From contig CP048470.1 of NCBI GenBank assembly GCA_025559845.1, forward strand, positions 1,044,001-1,108,000: a stretch of DNA of 64,000 nt, read 5' to 3'. Below are positions 28,851 to 37,941 of this stretch, in pieces. Made by a program: the position numbers and the translations under genes. The notes below the pieces were generated by a model. It had not been told where the DNA came from. It worked only from the letters and a program-made list of their open reading frames with translations, and did no database searches. The DNA is from Agrobacterium tumefaciens. Lineage in GTDB: Bacteria; Pseudomonadota; Alphaproteobacteria; Rhizobiales; Rhizobiaceae. Position 1 is the first letter of the stretch. Every line of letters starts with the position of its first letter.

Positions 28851-29951
28851 ATGAATGACCGGAACGATCCTTCTCCTCCCCCGACACCCACCATGACGCG
28901 AGCCGGCATCAGGCGGCTGACAATCCCGCTGTTTGCCATCGCAGCCGTCATGGCCTGCGTCTCATGGTCAATCAGTGACTGGGGCAAATGGGTTGCGGAT
29001 GCCGCCAGCCAGACAACCGACGATGCCGTTGTCGGCGCCGATGTTTCAACGCTCAGCGCGCAGATCAGCGGCGTTCTCAAAAGCCTTCCTGTCGCGGACT
29101 ACCAGAAGGTTGCCAAAGGGCAGGTTCTGGCTGAAATAGACCCCAGCGAATATGATGCGGCGGTGAGCGCTGCCGAGGCAACCCTCGACGCGGCGAACGC
29201 CTCGGTGGCTAACCTTTCCAATCAGGTTGAATTGCAGAAGGCGGTCATCCGGGTCGCTGAAGCGCAGAATGCCTCGGCACTGGCGCAACAGACCCAGACA
29301 CGCGCAGAACTGCAGCGACAGAATGATCTCGGTGTCGCGACGTCCGAGCACCAGCGTCAACAGTCTCAATCGGCGTTCCTGCAGGCGGAAGCCGCGGTGA
29401 AATCGAGCTCGGCTGCCATTGATCAACAGCAGGCACAACTAAAGGTTCTTCAAGGGGAACTGCCGCTTCTTGAGGCTCAGGCGGACGGCGCTCGCGCCAA
29501 CCTGCAGACGGCTTTGATCCATCGAAGCTACACACGCATAACAGCCCCTTTTGACGGAGTGCTGAGCCGCAAACTCGTTCACGAGGGCGATGTCGTCAAT
29601 GCAGGTTCCGGGATCGTCTCTGAAGTTCCCCTGCCGCATGTCTATGTTACGGCGAATTTCAAAGAAACCCAACTTGCCCATATGGCGCCGGGCAACCGTG
29701 CAGACGTGACCATCGATACATTTCCCGGAAAGACACTCCACGGAAGGATCGCCGCGCTGTCACCCGCCAGTGGAGCAATTTTCGCACTACTGCCAGCCGA
29801 CAATGCCACCGGAAACTACACAAAGGTTGTCCAACGCATTCCACTCCGCATCGAACTTGAACCGGGCCAACCTGAGATCGACCTGCTGAAACCGGGAATG
29901 TCGGCCATCGTCACGGTCGATACCTCTCATCAAGACATATCTCGGCGATGA
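28851..29951 (+). CDS. HlyD/EmrA-type membrane fusion protein
   Basis: 366 residues: one N-terminal membrane anchor (LTIPLFAIAAVMACVSW), a biotinyl-lipoyl-like half (TDDAVVGADVSTLSAQISG), a long Ala/Gln-rich coiled coil, the second half ITAPFDGVLSRKLVHEGDVV and a beta-barrel (VYVTANFKETQLAHM). This is the EmrA layout: a periplasmic adaptor joining an MFS pump to an outer-membrane channel. It begins 5 bases after the channel gene stop and overlaps the pump gene by 4 bases. No TolC-like gene is present nearby. Confidence 0.9.
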   Translation: MNDRNDPSPPPTPTMTRAGIRRLTIPLFAIAAVMACVSWSISDWGKWVADAASQTTDDAVVGADVSTLSAQISGVLKSLPVADYQKVAKGQVLAEIDPSEYDAAVSAAEATLDAANASVANLSNQVELQKAVIRVAEAQNASALAQQTQTRAELQRQNDLGVATSEHQRQQSQSAFLQAEAAVKSSSAAIDQQQAQLKVLQGELPLLEAQADGARANLQTALIHRSYTRITAPFDGVLSRKLVHEGDVVNAGSGIVSEVPLPHVYVTANFKETQLAHMAPGNRADVTIDTFPGKTLHGRIAALSPASGAIFALLPADNATGNYTKVVQRIPLRIELEPGQPEIDLLKPGMSAIVTVDTSHQDISRR

Positions 29952-31537
29952 CAACGCGCATCTTCGGACCTGTCACGAGCGGCATCAACGCCAGTCGCCC
30001 TGTGCTCATCGTTGCAGCGCTTCTGCTGGCGTCTTTTGTCGTCGGCTTCGACACCCGTGTCTTCGCCGTCGGGCTCCCGGATTTGCGCGGTGCGTATTCG
30101 CTTAGTGCCGACGAAGCCTCCTGGCTGAACACCATCGCCAATTCACCCCAAATCCTCGTTTCGTCGGCAATTGCCTGGCTCGTCACGGTGTTCGGCATAC
30201 GCCGTATCATGATCCCCTCCGCACTGGCCTATGCCGTGGTGTCCTGGGCAATTCCTCAGGTGCCGGGAGGAACAGCTCTGCTCGTTTTGCATGCCGTCAG
30301 AGGACTGCTGCTCGGGGTTTTCATCCCCGCAACGCTGATGGTGGTCTTCCGCAATCTTGCGACAAGATACTGGCTGATCGGCATTGCGCTTTATGCGCTG
30401 CGTGTTCCCCTGTCGCAAAGCCTCGGTTTCGTGCTCGTCGGCATCTATGGCGACTACCTTGGCTGGCAATGGTTATATTGGCAGGATGTGATCCTTGCAC
30501 CGCTCATCGCGCTACTTTTGATCGTCGCGGCCCCGAAAGAAAAGATCGATATCGGTCTGCTGGAACACGCCGACTGGGGTGGCATGATGCTGCTCGGAAC
30601 GGCGATGATGTTGATCTATATCGGCCTGGACCAAGGCAACCGGCTGGACTGGTTCCAATCTGGAACGATCAGCGCACTGATCGCGGGTGGATGTGTGTTG
30701 GCTGTCGGTTTTTTCCTCAATGAAAGCCTGGTCAGACACCCTTGGGCACATGCCAGTGTCATTCTGTCACGCAACATCGGCCTGGGTTATGCAGTCATCA
30801 TCTGCTTCAGTCTGTGCAGTGCCGGTGGCGCGATCGCGGTTCCCGGCTTTTTGCAAACGGTCGGCGGATTACGGCCCATCGCCATCTCCAGCCTCTATTT
30901 TACAAGCGCCGTCATACCGGTGCTGCTCTTCACGGTAGCGGCCATCATTCTTCAACGCCGTTTCGATTCCCGCATTGGCATCATCATCGGGCTTCTTCTC
31001 ATGGCGGCCGGGACGCTCTTCGGCGTTCGCGTGACAGCCGACTGGTCACCGGACAATTTTCAGCCAACGGTTCTTCTTTATACCGCTGGCCAGGCTTTCG
31101 CATTTTTCTCGACCGTCGTTTATCTGATCGCCAACTCCGACCCAAAACGTGCGACAGCGGTTTCCGCCTATATTCAGGTCATCAGACTGGGCAGCGTCGA
31201 GCTGGCAACAAGCCTGATGACAACATGGCTGCGGCAACGCGAACAATTCCATTCCGCCATTCTGAGCCAGAAGGTGAGCGCTGGTTCGCCTGAACTGCAT
31301 ATGTGGATGGAGCGGCTCCAGACGGTTTTCGGCAAGTCCAGTCACGGCACATTTGACGCCTTGCTTCTCACCGCATCGCAAATCCGGACTCAGGCTTATG
31401 TTCTGGCCTATTCCGACATGTTCATGCTGTCTTTCGTTGCCGCTGTGGCAGGTCTTGCACTGGTGGCATTCATGGGAAAAATGCCGTTTGGCCCCCTTCA
31501 TCCCGACTATGAGCACCAGCAACGCCCGAAAACCTGA
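29948..31537 (+). CDS. EmrB-type MFS drug efflux transporter (DHA2)
   Basis: 529 residues and about 14 hydrophobic segments, typical of the 14-TM DHA2 family. It includes LPDLRGAYSLSADEASWLNT in the first periplasmic loop and AVRGLLLGVFIPATLMVVF. With the upstream EmrA-type adaptor it should export organic compounds or weak acids by proton exchange. The 4-base overlap (ATGA) shows translational coupling. Substrate not deducible. Confidence 0.9.
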   Translation: MTTRIFGPVTSGINASRPVLIVAALLLASFVVGFDTRVFAVGLPDLRGAYSLSADEASWLNTIANSPQILVSSAIAWLVTVFGIRRIMIPSALAYAVVSWAIPQVPGGTALLVLHAVRGLLLGVFIPATLMVVFRNLATRYWLIGIALYALRVPLSQSLGFVLVGIYGDYLGWQWLYWQDVILAPLIALLLIVAAPKEKIDIGLLEHADWGGMMLLGTAMMLIYIGLDQGNRLDWFQSGTISALIAGGCVLAVGFFLNESLVRHPWAHASVILSRNIGLGYAVIICFSLCSAGGAIAVPGFLQTVGGLRPIAISSLYFTSAVIPVLLFTVAAIILQRRFDSRIGIIIGLLLMAAGTLFGVRVTADWSPDNFQPTVLLYTAGQAFAFFSTVVYLIANSDPKRATAVSAYIQVIRLGSVELATSLMTTWLRQREQFHSAILSQKVSAGSPELHMWMERLQTVFGKSSHGTFDALLLTASQIRTQAYVLAYSDMFMLSFVAAVAGLALVAFMGKMPFGPLHPDYEHQQRPKT

Positions 31538-31662
31538 GGTACAGACCGAAAAGTCGGCATCTGCTCTCTTCACCCGGAACGCTTTCATCCAAAAATGGAG
31601 TGTATTTTTCAATACCGCGGCGCAATATTCCCGATATCCTTGCGTGCAGGAACGCGTCCGAC

Positions 31663-31707
31663 CCAGACCAATGTATAGGTTAGGTTGTGCTCGAAAAAAC
31701 GTATTGT
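31663..31707 (+). promoter_or_regulatory. Regulon box d and -10 of the two-component operon
   Basis: Box CCAGACCAATGTATAG (31663-31678), 23 bases, TATTGT (31702-31707). Predicted start about 31714, before ATG 31733. Indicates that the kinase-regulator pair controls its own synthesis. Confidence 0.65.
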
Positions 31708-31732
31708 CGTGAAAAATCGCATCGGGGGAACA

Positions 31733-33313
31733 ATGTCGATTGCGTCAACGATATTTCGCTCTCGCGAACCGGAAGGCGGAGCCCATCATCTCGCCTTCGG
31801 TCTGGGAGCCCTGGCATTGGCTGCTGCCGTCTTTTATGTCGATACCTATACCGACATCGAAGGCGCAATCGCCGTGCTCTACGTGATCACGATGCTTTTG
31901 GCCGCTCAGGCAATCACGCGATCTGCACTGATCACAATCTCCTTCGCCTGCGCCATCCTGTCGTTATTGTCATACGCCATGACGCACGCACAGGATGCAG
32001 ACCTGCAATCCGCACTGCGCCTTCTCGTCGCCTTATCGGCTCTGGCAGTCACGACAATGTTGCTGCTGAAGACGGAAACCGCCCGTCTGGCATTGCTGTC
32101 GATCAACGCCGAACTGAAGGAAAGCGAAGAACGATACCGCTCGATTTTCGACCGCACGCGCGTGGCGCTGTGGGAACGCGACTACTCCAGGCTTCATACT
32201 TTGCTCGTGGATCTCAAACAGCAGGGTATTGTCGATATGCGCGCTCATGCCCGCGCCAATCCGGGATTTACCCAGAAGTGCATCGATCTTATCACCGTCG
32301 TTGCCTCGAACGAAGCCGGCAAGGAGATGCTCGGTTACGATTCCTCCGTCAGCGGCACCTTAAAGCAGTCGGTTGTCTCCGCACCCGACAAGTTTCTGGA
32401 TGTGCTGCAAGCCATTGTCGATAACAGGCGGGTTTTCGAAGACAAGGTGGTCGTCCGCACTGTTGGCGGCGAAGACAGGCTGGTGCTTCTTTCAATCAGT
32501 TTTCCGGCGGAATCCTCCTCCTTCAATCGGGTGGTGGTGAGCATGGTCGACATCACCCAGCGCGAAATGGCGCTCAAGGCTCTCGCCGAGGCACAGGCCG
32601 AACTGACGAAAGCCTCAAAAGCCGCGACCGTCGGGGCCATGTCCGCCTCACTCTCTCACGAACTGAACCAGCCACTCGGCGCCATCATCGTCAATGCGCA
32701 GACATTGCTGCGTTGGCTGGATCGCGATCCACCCGATCTTGCTGCGGCACGCCGTTCGGCCGAACGCATGATCCGCGACAGCCAGCGCGCCAGCGAGATC
32801 ATTGAGAACACCAGAAGCATGCTGGCTCATACTGGTGGCAAGCTCGAAACCTTTGAGTTGGACGAATTCATTGACGAGACGCTCGGTCTCCTCGAGCACG
32901 ATCTGGAACGCAGCGGTACGACCGTCAATGTCGAAAAGGAAACCACGCCGCCGGTCAAGGCCGTCAGGATTGAACTGCAGCAGGTTCTCATCAATCTGCT
33001 CACCAACGCCATTCAGGCCATGGACGAAGCGGGCATTGGCAATCGCACAATAACCGTTCGAAAGGAAAGTCAGGACGCCGATACCATTCGCGTCATTGTT
33101 CGCGACAACGGGCCTGGCATTGCCGCAGAAATAAAGGAAAAGCTGTTTTCGCCGTTCTTCACGACGAAGGCGACAGGTATGGGAATGGGGCTTTCCATCT
33201 GCCGCACGACATTGGAAGCACGCGGTGGGCGGCTTGATGGCGACAACCACCCTCTCGGTGGCGCGGTTTTTGCCATTTCCATGCCAATCAGCCCGGAGGT
33301 TGAGCATGCCTGA
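31733..33313 (+). CDS. Membrane-bound PAS sensor histidine kinase
   Basis: 526 residues. The first 120 hold about four membrane spans (LAFGLGALALAAAVFYV, AIAVLYVITMLLAAQAI, ITISFACAILSLLSY, LVALSALAVTTMLLL). A PAS-like region follows (ELKESEERYRSIFDRTRVALWE), then the phospho-acceptor box SASLSHELNQPLGAIIVNAQ and an HATPase domain (NLLTNAIQAMDEAG, VRDNGPGIAA, GMGMGLSICRTTLEARGG). The layout resembles FixL/DctB-type kinases but no haem motif is evident. ATG 31733 is supported by GGGGAACA and by the promoter. It overlaps the regulator gene by 8 bases. Confidence 0.9.
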   Translation: MSIASTIFRSREPEGGAHHLAFGLGALALAAAVFYVDTYTDIEGAIAVLYVITMLLAAQAITRSALITISFACAILSLLSYAMTHAQDADLQSALRLLVALSALAVTTMLLLKTETARLALLSINAELKESEERYRSIFDRTRVALWERDYSRLHTLLVDLKQQGIVDMRAHARANPGFTQKCIDLITVVASNEAGKEMLGYDSSVSGTLKQSVVSAPDKFLDVLQAIVDNRRVFEDKVVVRTVGGEDRLVLLSISFPAESSSFNRVVVSMVDITQREMALKALAEAQAELTKASKAATVGAMSASLSHELNQPLGAIIVNAQTLLRWLDRDPPDLAAARRSAERMIRDSQRASEIIENTRSMLAHTGGKLETFELDEFIDETLGLLEHDLERSGTTVNVEKETTPPVKAVRIELQQVLINLLTNAIQAMDEAGIGNRTITVRKESQDADTIRVIVRDNGPGIAAEIKEKLFSPFFTTKATGMGMGLSICRTTLEARGGRLDGDNHPLGGAVFAISMPISPEVEHA

Positions 33314-33938
33314 AGCACGCAAGATATCCAAGGAACCGCCTTCGCCGGTCGTGTTCATCGTCGATGACGACATATCCATGCGAGAGGCTCTCACTGATCT
33401 TTTCAGGTCCATGAAATTCGACGCCGAAGCCTTCGAAAGCACGGCGGCTTTTCTTGAGAAAGCCAATCTCGACCGGCATGGTTGTCTGCTGCTGGACGTG
33501 CGCCTTCCCGGGATCAGCGGCCTTGATTTCCAGATGCAGATGGATCGCATCGGCAACAGGATGCCGATCATTTTCATGACTGGCTTCGGCGACATTCCGA
33601 TGAGTGTGAGGGCAATGAAGGCTGGCGCCGTGGACTTCCTGACAAAACCGTTCAAGGAGCAGGACATTCTCGATGCTGTCGCGACCGCCATGGAACGCGA
33701 TGCCTCGCGACGGCTGGAGAACGCCCAGAACGAGGCTGTCGCGTCTCTTGCCGAGCAACTGACACCACGAGAACGCGAGGTCATGGGCGCCGTCGTTCGC
33801 GGCCTGATGAACAAGCAGATCGCTTACGAGCTTGGAATCAGCGAAGTGACCGTGAAATTGCACAGAGGCAACGTCATGCGCAAAATGGAGGCGAGATCCG
33901 TTGCTGATCTTGTCAGAAAAGCGGAGTTGCTTGGTTAG
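33306..33938 (+). CDS. FixJ-type LuxR response regulator
   Basis: 210 residues: receiver domain with acidic pocket VDDD, phospho-Asp in CLLLDVRLPGISG, Thr in FMTGFGD and Lys in FLTKPF, then a LuxR-type helix-turn-helix (LTPREREVMGAVVRGLMNKQIAYELGISEVTVKLH). This is the FixJ/NodW pattern. It is the cognate partner of the kinase encoded just upstream and the best candidate to bind the 16-bp boxes in this region: FixJ-class activators bind near -40, and the boxes are centred near -43. Confidence 0.92.
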   Translation: MPEARKISKEPPSPVVFIVDDDISMREALTDLFRSMKFDAEAFESTAAFLEKANLDRHGCLLLDVRLPGISGLDFQMQMDRIGNRMPIIFMTGFGDIPMSVRAMKAGAVDFLTKPFKEQDILDAVATAMERDASRRLENAQNEAVASLAEQLTPREREVMGAVVRGLMNKQIAYELGISEVTVKLHRGNVMRKMEARSVADLVRKAELLG

Positions 33939-33951
33939 AAGCACAAACCAC

Positions 33952-33996
33952 CTGTATCTTAGTATGGTATCATTTAAACCGGCGCGGGCGCATAGA
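33952..33996 (+). promoter_or_regulatory. Regulon box e and -10 of the lone receiver gene
   Basis: Box CTGTATCTTAGTATGG (33952-33967), 23 bases, CATAGA (33991-33996; the weakest -10 match of the six). It lies 13 bases after the regulator stop, so the receiver gene has its own promoter. Confidence 0.5.
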
Positions 33997-34028
33997 AGAT
34001 ATAAAGAAAAACAGAAAAGGTCGCCTCA

Positions 34029-34403
34029 TTGCCCCCCGTACCCATCATCGCCGTCGTTGACGACGACCAGGCTATCCGTGAAGCCATGGATGACCTCATC
34101 ATGTCCTTCGGTTACGAATGCCGCCTGTTTTCCTCTGCAGAGGAGTTCCTGAAATTCGAGCAGCACGCGGCAATCGACTGCATTGTCGTGGATGTGAAAA
34201 TGCCAGGTCTCTCTGGCATCGAACTGCAGAGCGAACTGAACCGGCGTGGCAATCATCCACCGATGATCTTCGTGACATCCTATGAGGATGACCGGACACG
34301 CAATGCCGCCTTGAGCGGTGGCGCCTTTGCCTTTCTTCGCAAGCCCGTCAATATCGGCAACTTGATCGGCTGCCTGGAATCCGCCCTCGGCCAGCAGTCC
34401 TGA
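34029..34403 (+). CDS. Single-domain response regulator
   Basis: 124 residues, receiver domain only: VVDDDQAIREAM, phospho-Asp in CIVVDVKMPGLSG, FVTSYED and FLRKPV. No output domain. Start is a TTG with AAGG upstream; no ATG fits. Lone receivers beside FixJ-type systems can act as phosphate sinks or compete for the kinase, so it may damp signalling from the kinase at 31733-33313. It is under the same box as the rest of the regulon. Confidence 0.85.
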   Translation: MPPVPIIAVVDDDQAIREAMDDLIMSFGYECRLFSSAEEFLKFEQHAAIDCIVVDVKMPGLSGIELQSELNRRGNHPPMIFVTSYEDDRTRNAALSGGAFAFLRKPVNIGNLIGCLESALGQQS

Positions 34404-34910
34404 TCCACACCACCACGCCAATGGCCAACCGACGTTTGTTCATGGAAGAGGAGTAGAGTCTTTGCTGTCCTTGTCAAATCTGCAGATCTCCGAAAAGAAC
34501 GGCGTTCTTTCTCTATCCGCCAATCTTTTCAGCAGCCAGTCGAACCAGTCCTATACGCTTCGCTGCGAAGTCGAGAGGAACGGATCGATGCCAATGCTGG
34601 ACCACCTGACGGCTGAACATCTGGATCGACCTTCCAAGACGGTACAGGCAGCCCTCCCCTCGCCCTGACCGTATCCTGATCCCCAACACACAATCGCTCT
34701 CTCATGCTCAGGCCTTACCGTCTGGGCACGCATTGCCGTTGAGGCTGCGGCATTCCATTGATCGGATCGATCCCTAACACTTCAGCACATACAAACTAGA
34801 CCTCTGTATAGATGCCGACGCCTCCGCCGCACCGTAGCCTTTGCTCCAGTCAAGCGGCGCCCCCAAGGGCTGGTCCTCATGACACCATCACCCTTTTTGT
34901 GGAGCACGGC
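34404..34910. other. Gap holding a doubtful small frame and promoter f
   Basis: A 68-codon frame from TTG 34462 to 34668 has GAGGAG in front (begins MLSLSNLQISEKNG) and could be a small gene; I give it about 0.3. Promoter f at 34796-34840 is the other content. Confidence 0.35.
34796..34840 (+). promoter_or_regulatory. Regulon box f and -10 of the oxalate decarboxylase operon
   Basis: Box CTAGACCTCTGTATAG (34796-34811; CTA/TAG ends and ACCT/GTAT core), 23 bases, TAGCCT (34835-34840). Predicted start about 34847; this excludes the in-frame start at 34812 and favours ATG 34911. Confidence 0.65.
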
Positions 34911-35378
34911 ATGACCTCCATCAGCAAGAATGCGGACGAGCGTAAGCCTCGTCCCCTCAAAGTCGCGGCAGTTTTGACATTGGGCGCGGTAGCAGTGCTC
35001 GCGGGCAATGCTTTCCTGATCAGGAACACCGAACCGGCTCTTGCTGCTTCGGAAGACGTCGCATCAGCCAGCGCATTCCACATTGTCGCACCACAGACAA
35101 TCGACCGGTTGGCTGGCCTGTCCGTCTCCACGACGGGAGACGGTGATACGACCGCAGAGGCGCAGCCTGTTCCGACCCTGGACAAAACGTCCTGCATCGC
35201 GACGCGCGCTGCTCAAAAAACCGATCGCCATGAAACGCTCGACCCCAAAACCTTCTGCCAACTTCAACACCGGCTTTTCAATGCGGAACTGATCGACCGG
35301 ATCGCCACACTGCAGTTGGCTTCGCAGCCACGCCTTATCGAAGCCTCGTCCCAAATCGCCATGAACAAGGATTTCTAA
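34911..35378 (+). CDS. Exported or membrane-anchored protein, function unknown
   Basis: 155 residues: a basic N-terminus, one hydrophobic segment (VAAVLTLGAVAVLAGNAFLI), then a polar region with two Cys (KTSCIATRA and KTFCQLQHRLF). Looks like a periplasmic protein with an uncleaved or cleaved signal anchor; the Cys pair could form a disulphide. GTGGAG precedes ATG 34911. It ends one base before the oxalate decarboxylase gene, so the two form an operon. I do not recognise a family. Confidence 0.7.
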   Translation: MTSISKNADERKPRPLKVAAVLTLGAVAVLAGNAFLIRNTEPALAASEDVASASAFHIVAPQTIDRLAGLSVSTTGDGDTTAEAQPVPTLDKTSCIATRAAQKTDRHETLDPKTFCQLQHRLFNAELIDRIATLQLASQPRLIEASSQIAMNKDF

Positions 35379-35379
35379 G

Positions 35380-36627
35380 ATGGAAACATTATCAAGACGC
35401 GCAGTTCTTGCCATCGGCGCCATCGGCAGCACCGCGCTTGCCGCCAGCACCGCAAAGGCAGCATCGTTTGGCAATCCGGACCAACCGGCCGAAGGTGCCA
35501 TCAACGCCAATGCCGCAAGCCTGACCGATCCGGGACCGAAGAACCCTGCTATCAACAGCGAATTTCCGTCGTTCCAGGATCCACCCGCGACCGATGTCGG
35601 CGATATGCAGCTCTTCTGGGGATCATTCAACAACGCAGCAAAACGCATTCAGAATGGCGGCTGGGCACGTCAGGTGACGAAATCGGATTTTGCGATTTCC
35701 GACGCGGTTTCCGGCGTCAACATGCGTCTGGGACCAGGTGGGATCAGGGAGATGCATTGGCATCGTGCTGCCGAATGGGCGATCATGACCAACGGGCAGT
35801 GCCGCATCACTGTGCTCGATACGCAGGGTCGCGCCTATGTGCAGGATGTCGAGGCCGGTGACCTCTGGTATTTTCCGGCCGGCTTCCCGCATTCGCTGCA
35901 GGGTATTGGGCCCGACGGGTGCGAATTCGTTATCGTCTTCGATGAAGGCGACCAATCCGAATACGGCACTTTGCTGCTGACCGACTGGCTCGCCCATACC
36001 GCTCCCGACCTGCTGGCCAAGAACTTCGGTGTTCCGCAGGATGCCTTTCGCAATATTCCACTTCAGGATCTCTGGATTTTTCAGGGTAAGGAGCCCGGTC
36101 CTCTATCGGTAGATCAGGAAGCCGTTGCCGGCGCCGGCCTGCCGCCTTTTCCTTTCACCTACAAGCTGGCGGCATCCAAACCTCTCAAGGAAAATGCAGC
36201 CGGCGTCATTCAACTGGCCGACAGCAGCGTCTTTACAGTTTCCAAGACGATTGCCGCTGCCATCGAGACCATCAAACCTGGCGCTGTCAGGGAAATGCAT
36301 TGGCATCCGAACGCGGATGAGTGGCAATACTGGATCAAGGGTGAGGGACGGATGACGGTATTCGACGCAGGTCCGCGCAGCCAGACTGCCGACTTTCGCG
36401 CCGGCGACATTGGATACGTCAAGCGAAGCCAGGGCCACATCATCGAAAACACCGGAAAGACCGATCTCCAGTTCGTCGCAGTCTTCAAGACCGCTGAATA
36501 TCAGGAGGTCAGCCTCTCCTCGTGGTTGACCCATACCCCGCCGGCACTGGTAGCCCAACACCTGAACATCAGCCTCGACGATCTGGCGAAGTTCCCGGCG
36601 AACCAGCCTGCGATCATGCCAGGTTGA
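35380..36627 (+). CDS. Bicupin oxalate decarboxylase, Tat-exported
   Basis: 415 residues. The twin-arginine leader LSRRAVLAIGAIGSTALAAS predicts periplasmic export. Two cupin domains each carry a Mn site: REMHWHRAAEW with a later FPHSL, and REMHWHPNADEW with QGHIIEN. The active-site lid seen as SENST in Bacillus OxdC appears here as SEYGT, keeping the proton-donor Glu. The enzyme splits oxalate into formate and CO2 and consumes a proton, which raises pH. It shares its promoter type with the YdeP-like enzyme and the FNT channel, which would handle the formate. Confidence 0.92.
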   Translation: METLSRRAVLAIGAIGSTALAASTAKAASFGNPDQPAEGAINANAASLTDPGPKNPAINSEFPSFQDPPATDVGDMQLFWGSFNNAAKRIQNGGWARQVTKSDFAISDAVSGVNMRLGPGGIREMHWHRAAEWAIMTNGQCRITVLDTQGRAYVQDVEAGDLWYFPAGFPHSLQGIGPDGCEFVIVFDEGDQSEYGTLLLTDWLAHTAPDLLAKNFGVPQDAFRNIPLQDLWIFQGKEPGPLSVDQEAVAGAGLPPFPFTYKLAASKPLKENAAGVIQLADSSVFTVSKTIAAAIETIKPGAVREMHWHPNADEWQYWIKGEGRMTVFDAGPRSQTADFRAGDIGYVKRSQGHIIENTGKTDLQFVAVFKTAEYQEVSLSSWLTHTPPALVAQHLNISLDDLAKFPANQPAIMPG

Positions 36628-36720
36628 ATGGTCCTCGATATTCCCACCGGCGTTTCTGCATGGCCGATCCGCCGGTTTTCCATTCAAGACACGCTTGCAA
36701 CTGAGCGAAGGTAAGACACC

Positions 36721-37932
36721 ATGGACATAAGCACCTCGTCCCATCACCAACATGTCGCTGACGGTCTCGGTCGGGGCGCCCTCTACGCCATGGCGGTCGC
36801 CAGCGGCGTCGCCGTTGCGAATATCTATTACAATCAACCCATGCTTGGCATCATCGAGACCGATCTCGGTCGAACTTCCGTGACGGGGTTGGTTCCGACC
36901 GCGACACAGCTCGGTTACGCCCTCGGCCTGTTTTTCCTTTTGCCGTTCGGCGATATCGTTCACCGGCGAAAGCTCATCATTGGCCAATTCATCGTCCTGG
37001 GCGCTGCGCTTGCTGTCGCAGCAATCGCGCCCTCGGCATGGTTCCTCGTCGGCGCTTCGCTGCTGGTTGGTGCAAGCGCAACCGTGGCTCAGCAGATCGT
37101 ACCCTTTGCAGCGAGCCTGGCGAGGCCGGAAAAGCGCGGCTCCACGATCGGCACCGTTATGGCCGGTGTGCTGAGCGGCATCCTTTTCAGCCGAACTCTT
37201 TCCGGTTTCGTTGGTCAGCATGCCGGATGGCGGGAAATGTTCTGGATCAGTGTCCCGCTTTCGCTGGCCGCTGCCGTTCTGATGTTCTTTACCCTGCCCG
37301 AACACCGGCCGACCTCCAGAATGCATTACCACCGCGCCATCGCTTCGCTGGCGCATCTGTGGAGCAGGCACAGGCAATTGCGCACCGCCGCACTGATGCA
37401 GGCAGCGCTTTTCGGCTCGTTCACGGCCTTCTGGACAATCCTTGCATTTTATCTCCAGACGCCGCGCTTCAATCTGGGCGCAGATGTCGCCGGTCTCTTC
37501 GGCATCATCGGCGCTGTCGGTATTTTTGCCGCCCCCCTGGCAGGACGCATCGCAGACCGGCGCGGTCCACATTTCGTGGTCTGGATCGGTGTGCTGCTGA
37601 CCCTTCTGTCCTGGGCCATCTTCGGTCTCTGGGGCTCCCTTGCCGCACTGATAATCGGCGTGATCGTTCTCGACTTCGGTGTGCAGAGCACGCTCGTTTC
37701 GAACCAGCACATCGTTTATGCACTGGAACCTGAGGCCCGTAGCCGGTTGAACACGATCTTCATGACCTCCATGTTCCTTGGTGGCGCAGCAGGCGCGGCA
37801 CTTGCCACTTTCGCGTGGGAACAGGCGGGCTGGAGTGGTGTCAGCGTGTTGGGTGCCCTGCTCGCGCTCGTTGCATTGGCTATCCGGCTTCTTGACCACC
37901 GCGCCCCGCGCCGTTCCACCATCAAGGAATAG
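36721..37932 (+). CDS. MFS transporter (DHA1-like)
   Basis: 403 residues, about 12 spans. It includes VANIYYNQPMLGIIE, PTATQLGYALGLFFLLPFGD and the cytoplasmic loop motif GDIVHRRKLI (an MFS A-like loop). This group of small exporters carries drugs or metabolites; substrate unknown. It starts about 90 bases after the oxalate decarboxylase with no box of its own and ends 9 bases before the flavin monooxygenase gene, with which it is probably cotranscribed. Confidence 0.85.
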   Translation: MDISTSSHHQHVADGLGRGALYAMAVASGVAVANIYYNQPMLGIIETDLGRTSVTGLVPTATQLGYALGLFFLLPFGDIVHRRKLIIGQFIVLGAALAVAAIAPSAWFLVGASLLVGASATVAQQIVPFAASLARPEKRGSTIGTVMAGVLSGILFSRTLSGFVGQHAGWREMFWISVPLSLAAAVLMFFTLPEHRPTSRMHYHRAIASLAHLWSRHRQLRTAALMQAALFGSFTAFWTILAFYLQTPRFNLGADVAGLFGIIGAVGIFAAPLAGRIADRRGPHFVVWIGVLLTLLSWAIFGLWGSLAALIIGVIVLDFGVQSTLVSNQHIVYALEPEARSRLNTIFMTSMFLGGAAGAALATFAWEQAGWSGVSVLGALLALVALAIRLLDHRAPRRSTIKE

Positions 37933-37941
37933 GGGCGCGCC

